Source: Nitrospira sp.
GTDB taxonomy: Bacteria; Nitrospirota; Nitrospiria; Nitrospirales; Nitrospiraceae
DNA: 64,000 bases
Assembly: GCA_029194675.1 (NCBI GenBank)
Contig: JARFXP010000003.1
Location: forward strand, 620,001-684,000
Direction of reading: 5' to 3'
Part shown: positions 61,952-64,000 of the stretch, piece after piece
How the letters are laid out: each line of letters opens with the position of its first letter
How positions within the stretch are numbered: position 1 is the first letter of the stretch
Made by a program: the position numbers and the translations under genes
Notes under the pieces: model-generated
Seen by the model: only the letters and a program-made list of their open reading frames with translations
Told to the model about the DNA's origin: nothing
Database searches by the model: none

Positions 61952-62505
61952 TTCGGATTAACCTCCTTCCAGGTGGGCCCAAAGGAAAATCAGCCAAACC
62001 TCAGTATGACGTGCGCGCACAGGCACTGCTCGGCGTCGGGATTATCCTGGTCGCGCTGGCCGGGTGTTGGTGGTATTCGGCTTCATTGGACAGTGAGCTT
62101 GAGGCTCGACAGGAGGAAAAGCGAGATAAAGCAAAGCAAGTTGCCCAGCTGAAAGACCAGGTCAAGCAAGTACAGGATTTTGAACAAAGGAAAAAGCTAC
62201 TTGAGGACAAGAATCGGATTATAGATCAGCTTGAGCAATCCAGAATGGGTCCGGTGAAGGTGCTCGATCATGTGAGTCAGAGTTTAGAGCCGCTTAAAGT
62301 ATGGCTCACGAAGCTGGGTGTGGCATCCGATACGGTTGAATTGGAAGGGAAGGCATTAACAAACGACGACGTGGTGGAATTCGTGAACAACTTGCGACGT
62401 ACGGAGTATTTTGCCGGCATTAATCTGCAGGAGAGTAAGGCTGCAGTAGAAAACAAAATTAACTTGTACCAGTTTCGTCTGGCATTTCGTCTGAAGGGAT
62501 CCTGA
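61948..62505 (+). CDS. pilN: Type IV pilus assembly protein PilN
   Basis: A 185-residue membrane protein. N-terminus MIRINLLPG is the PilM-binding motif. A single TM helix follows (LLGVGIILVALAGCWWYSAS), then a coiled coil (~50-100) and a ferredoxin-like periplasmic domain (VWLTKLGVASDTVELEGKAL, NLRRTEYFAGINLQESK). Overlaps pilM by 4 bp and pilO by 1 bp. Confidence 0.94.
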   Translation: MIRINLLPGGPKGKSAKPQYDVRAQALLGVGIILVALAGCWWYSASLDSELEARQEEKRDKAKQVAQLKDQVKQVQDFEQRKKLLEDKNRIIDQLEQSRMGPVKVLDHVSQSLEPLKVWLTKLGVASDTVELEGKALTNDDVVEFVNNLRRTEYFAGINLQESKAAVENKINLYQFRLAFRLKGS

Positions 62506-63149
62506 TGGCTTTGCCGCAGCTCAAGCTTGATGCGCTTCGCAATGTGCCGGCTTCGCAAAAGGCCGCGCTCTTATTCTTGCTCGTCGGCGGCATGATTGCT
62601 GGCTTCTATTTCTACATTGCAGAACCTAAGTCTGCGACCATCACGGCGCTCGAGGCCGAAAACACTAGGCTGGAGGGTGAAATTCAAACACTCACAATCA
62701 AAGTGAAACATCTCGACGAATTAGTCGCGGCGAACAAACAGCTCGAAATTGAATTGGCTAAGAAGAAAGAGCGTCTCCCTCCGGAAGAAGAAGCGATCAT
62801 GCTGCTGAAGCAAGTGTCTGACCTCGGGGTACGATTGGGACTCGATATCAAACTGTGGAAACCAGGCGCCCAGACTGAAGATGGGTCGAAGCTTTTCGTC
62901 AAGATGCCGGTCAGTGTGGAGGTGGCCGGGGTCTATCACACTGCCGCGCTATTTTTCGATCGGATCAATCGACTTCCTCGGATAATTACGGTGTCGGGCC
63001 TTAAGATGGGGTCTCCGAAGATTGAACAAGGACGAATTGTATCACAAACGACATTTGACCTGGTGGCTTACGCCGCGCCTCGGGAAAAGCCGGTTTCCGG
63101 AGCATCTCCTTCGGCTAATGCTCCCAAAGTAGCTCAAGTTGGGAAATAG
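62505..63149 (+). CDS. pilO: Type IV pilus assembly protein PilO
   Basis: A 214-residue protein with one TM helix (KAALLFLLVGGMIAGFYFYI) after a short cytoplasmic N-terminus. A coiled coil (~40-90) precedes the periplasmic domain (LLKQVSDLGVRLGLDIKLWK, VKMPVSVEVAGVYHTAALFF, FDRINRLPRIITVSGLKM). It pairs with PilN in the alignment complex. The ATG overlaps the pilN stop (TGATG). Confidence 0.94.
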   Translation: MALPQLKLDALRNVPASQKAALLFLLVGGMIAGFYFYIAEPKSATITALEAENTRLEGEIQTLTIKVKHLDELVAANKQLEIELAKKKERLPPEEEAIMLLKQVSDLGVRLGLDIKLWKPGAQTEDGSKLFVKMPVSVEVAGVYHTAALFFDRINRLPRIITVSGLKMGSPKIEQGRIVSQTTFDLVAYAAPREKPVSGASPSANAPKVAQVGK

Positions 63150-63164
63150 TGAAATCGTGACATC

Positions 63165-63788
63165 ATGTACGTCTTGAATATCAGAAAGAAGCCTAAAGAA
63201 TATTCTCTGATAGTGAGTGCCGGCCTGGTATGCGCGTGTGTCATCTTTTCGGGGAGTATGGATGCACAGGCCGAGTCTTCTCCTCTTCCTGGCCTGATGA
63301 CTCCGATGCGGCAAGATGCTCTCAAGCTGTCTTCTGTACCGGAAATCCAGAGGACGGCTCCCCAAGCTGTAGAAGCGCCCCTGTCGGGATCAAGTACTCC
63401 GGTGGCTTCCCAGCTCTCCGCGCCAGACGGGGTGGTTGGAGGCGGGTATGATCCTTCCGGTCGTCGGGATCCATTTGCTCCTATCGTCCAGGAGCTTCAG
63501 CCGGGGAAAACGGATACAACTCTTCCACCATTGCAACGCGTGACTCTGACAGAGCTCAACCTTATTGCCATCGTATGGGGGGCATACGGCTATACCGCTA
63601 TGGTGCAGACACCAGAAGGACATGGGTACACCGTTCGACGGGGAACAAGGATCGGGCAAAACAATGGAGTCGTCAGCGCAATTACCGAGCGCGGCATCAT
63701 TGTCCAGGAACGGTTCACTGATGTGTATGGCAAGAAGCAGGAGCGAGAACATGTCAAGCTCTTACATCCCAAAGAGGGCTCAGAATGA
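63165..63788 (+). CDS. pilP: Type IV pilus assembly protein PilP
   Basis: A 207-residue periplasmic protein with an N-terminal hydrophobic signal (~15-35). A disordered linker (~40-105) leads to the PilP signature GRRDPFAPIVQ and a beta-rich domain (LTELNLIAIVWGAYGYTAMV, TPEGHGYTVRRGTRIGQNNG, IIVQERFTDVYGKKQ). PilP bridges PilNO to the secretin PilQ. Overlaps pilQ by 4 bp. Confidence 0.92.
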   Translation: MYVLNIRKKPKEYSLIVSAGLVCACVIFSGSMDAQAESSPLPGLMTPMRQDALKLSSVPEIQRTAPQAVEAPLSGSSTPVASQLSAPDGVVGGGYDPSGRRDPFAPIVQELQPGKTDTTLPPLQRVTLTELNLIAIVWGAYGYTAMVQTPEGHGYTVRRGTRIGQNNGVVSAITERGIIVQERFTDVYGKKQEREHVKLLHPKEGSE

Positions 63789-64000
63789 AACCACTACTTT
63801 TGCCGGCGGATAATTCTCGAACCGTTGGATCTTTCATCGAAGTCTTGAGGCTGTCGCTTGCCGCTCTGACCATAATTGCCCAGACGCCTGCGTTGGCCGA
63901 AGAGATCGACGTGATAAAGCGGAGTGATGCCAGGCGAGCCGAAATGGCTAGGACACGATTGCTGGCGCAGGCCGTGACCGCTATTGAGGTCCGTCCCGAA
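63785..64000 (+). CDS. pilQ: Type IV pilus secretin PilQ, N-terminal part (truncated by window edge)
   Basis: The first 72 codons of a secreted protein following pilP by a 4-bp overlap. It has a signal peptide (SLAALTIIAQTPALA-EEI) and a charged start of the mature protein (KRSDARRAEMARTRLLAQAV). The secretin core lies outside the window; the name rests on operon order pilMNOP. Confidence 0.75.
   Translation, partial: MKPLLLPADNSRTVGSFIEVLRLSLAALTIIAQTPALAEEIDVIKRSDARRAEMARTRLLAQAVTAIEVRPE

Noticed and set aside
1..64000. CRISPR array, tRNA or rRNA genes
   Set aside because: No regularly spaced repeats, cloverleaf-like segments or rRNA-like conserved stretches were noticed anywhere; a dedicated scan was not possible.

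Overview
The window looks like a chromosome segment of a Gram-negative, Nitrospira-like bacterium (phylum Nitrospirota). This is inferred from the gene order lptC-lptA-lptB-rpoN-hpf-rapZ-pilMNOPQ, from several PCP_red-domain proteins, from the density of NarL-type two-component genes, and from a moderately high GC content. No rRNA, tRNA or CRISPR array was seen.

Layout. 1-7.1 kb: a signalling patch with two PAS histidine kinases, four NarL/LuxR-type response regulators (two with Glu in place of the phospho-acceptor Asp) and a UPF0114 membrane protein. 7.25-9.8 kb: a HerA-like ATPase gene with its own promoter. 10.8-32.3 kb: a complete extracellular contractile injection system (eCIS; Afp/PVC-type phage-tail-like particle), all on the minus strand. 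In transcription order it encodes an unknown protein, an AAA+ ATPase, a DUF4255 cap protein, two sheaths, a tube, a CPHC protein overlapping a small DUF6760-like ORF, a second tube, a disordered protein, a LysM protein, gpD hub, gpV spike, PAAR tip, gp25, two baseplate wedge proteins, tail protein I, fibre-like proteins, a coiled coil and a DUF4157 protein that is probably cargo. The island is bracketed by a 424-bp direct repeat holding the promoter and first ~112 codons of the HerA-like gene. The distal copy is a truncated pseudogene whose promoter points into the eCIS operon.

33-34.9 kb holds a DUF486 membrane gene, a 19-codon remnant of a second copy, and an orphan PIN-like protein. 34.9-45.6 kb holds a short uvrA and a tightly packed minus-strand defence operon: Type III-like Res, a Fic-N-terminal fragment, Fic, a 27-codon mini-ORF, Mod and a GHKL ATPase. 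45.8-52.5 kb (plus strand) holds ubiE/menG, a B12-type radical SAM protein, a large Usp/zinc-ribbon/PCP_red fusion, a SPASM radical SAM protein ending in PCP_red, and a CopD-like membrane protein. 52.7-55.5 kb is a mobile-element scar: a receiver gene cut by an IS1634-like remnant with 19-bp inverted repeats, followed by a 5'-truncated group II intron with a broken reverse transcriptase. 55.6-64 kb is core genome: LPS transport, sigma-54 and its usual neighbours, a MerR-like regulator and the type IV pilus alignment operon, with pilQ running off the end.

The most notable points are the eCIS with its candidate cargo and captured promoter, the Res-Fic-Mod-GHKL operon, the PCP_red radical SAM/Usp pair, and the pseudo-receivers. 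All family assignments were made by eye from sequence motifs; no database search was possible.
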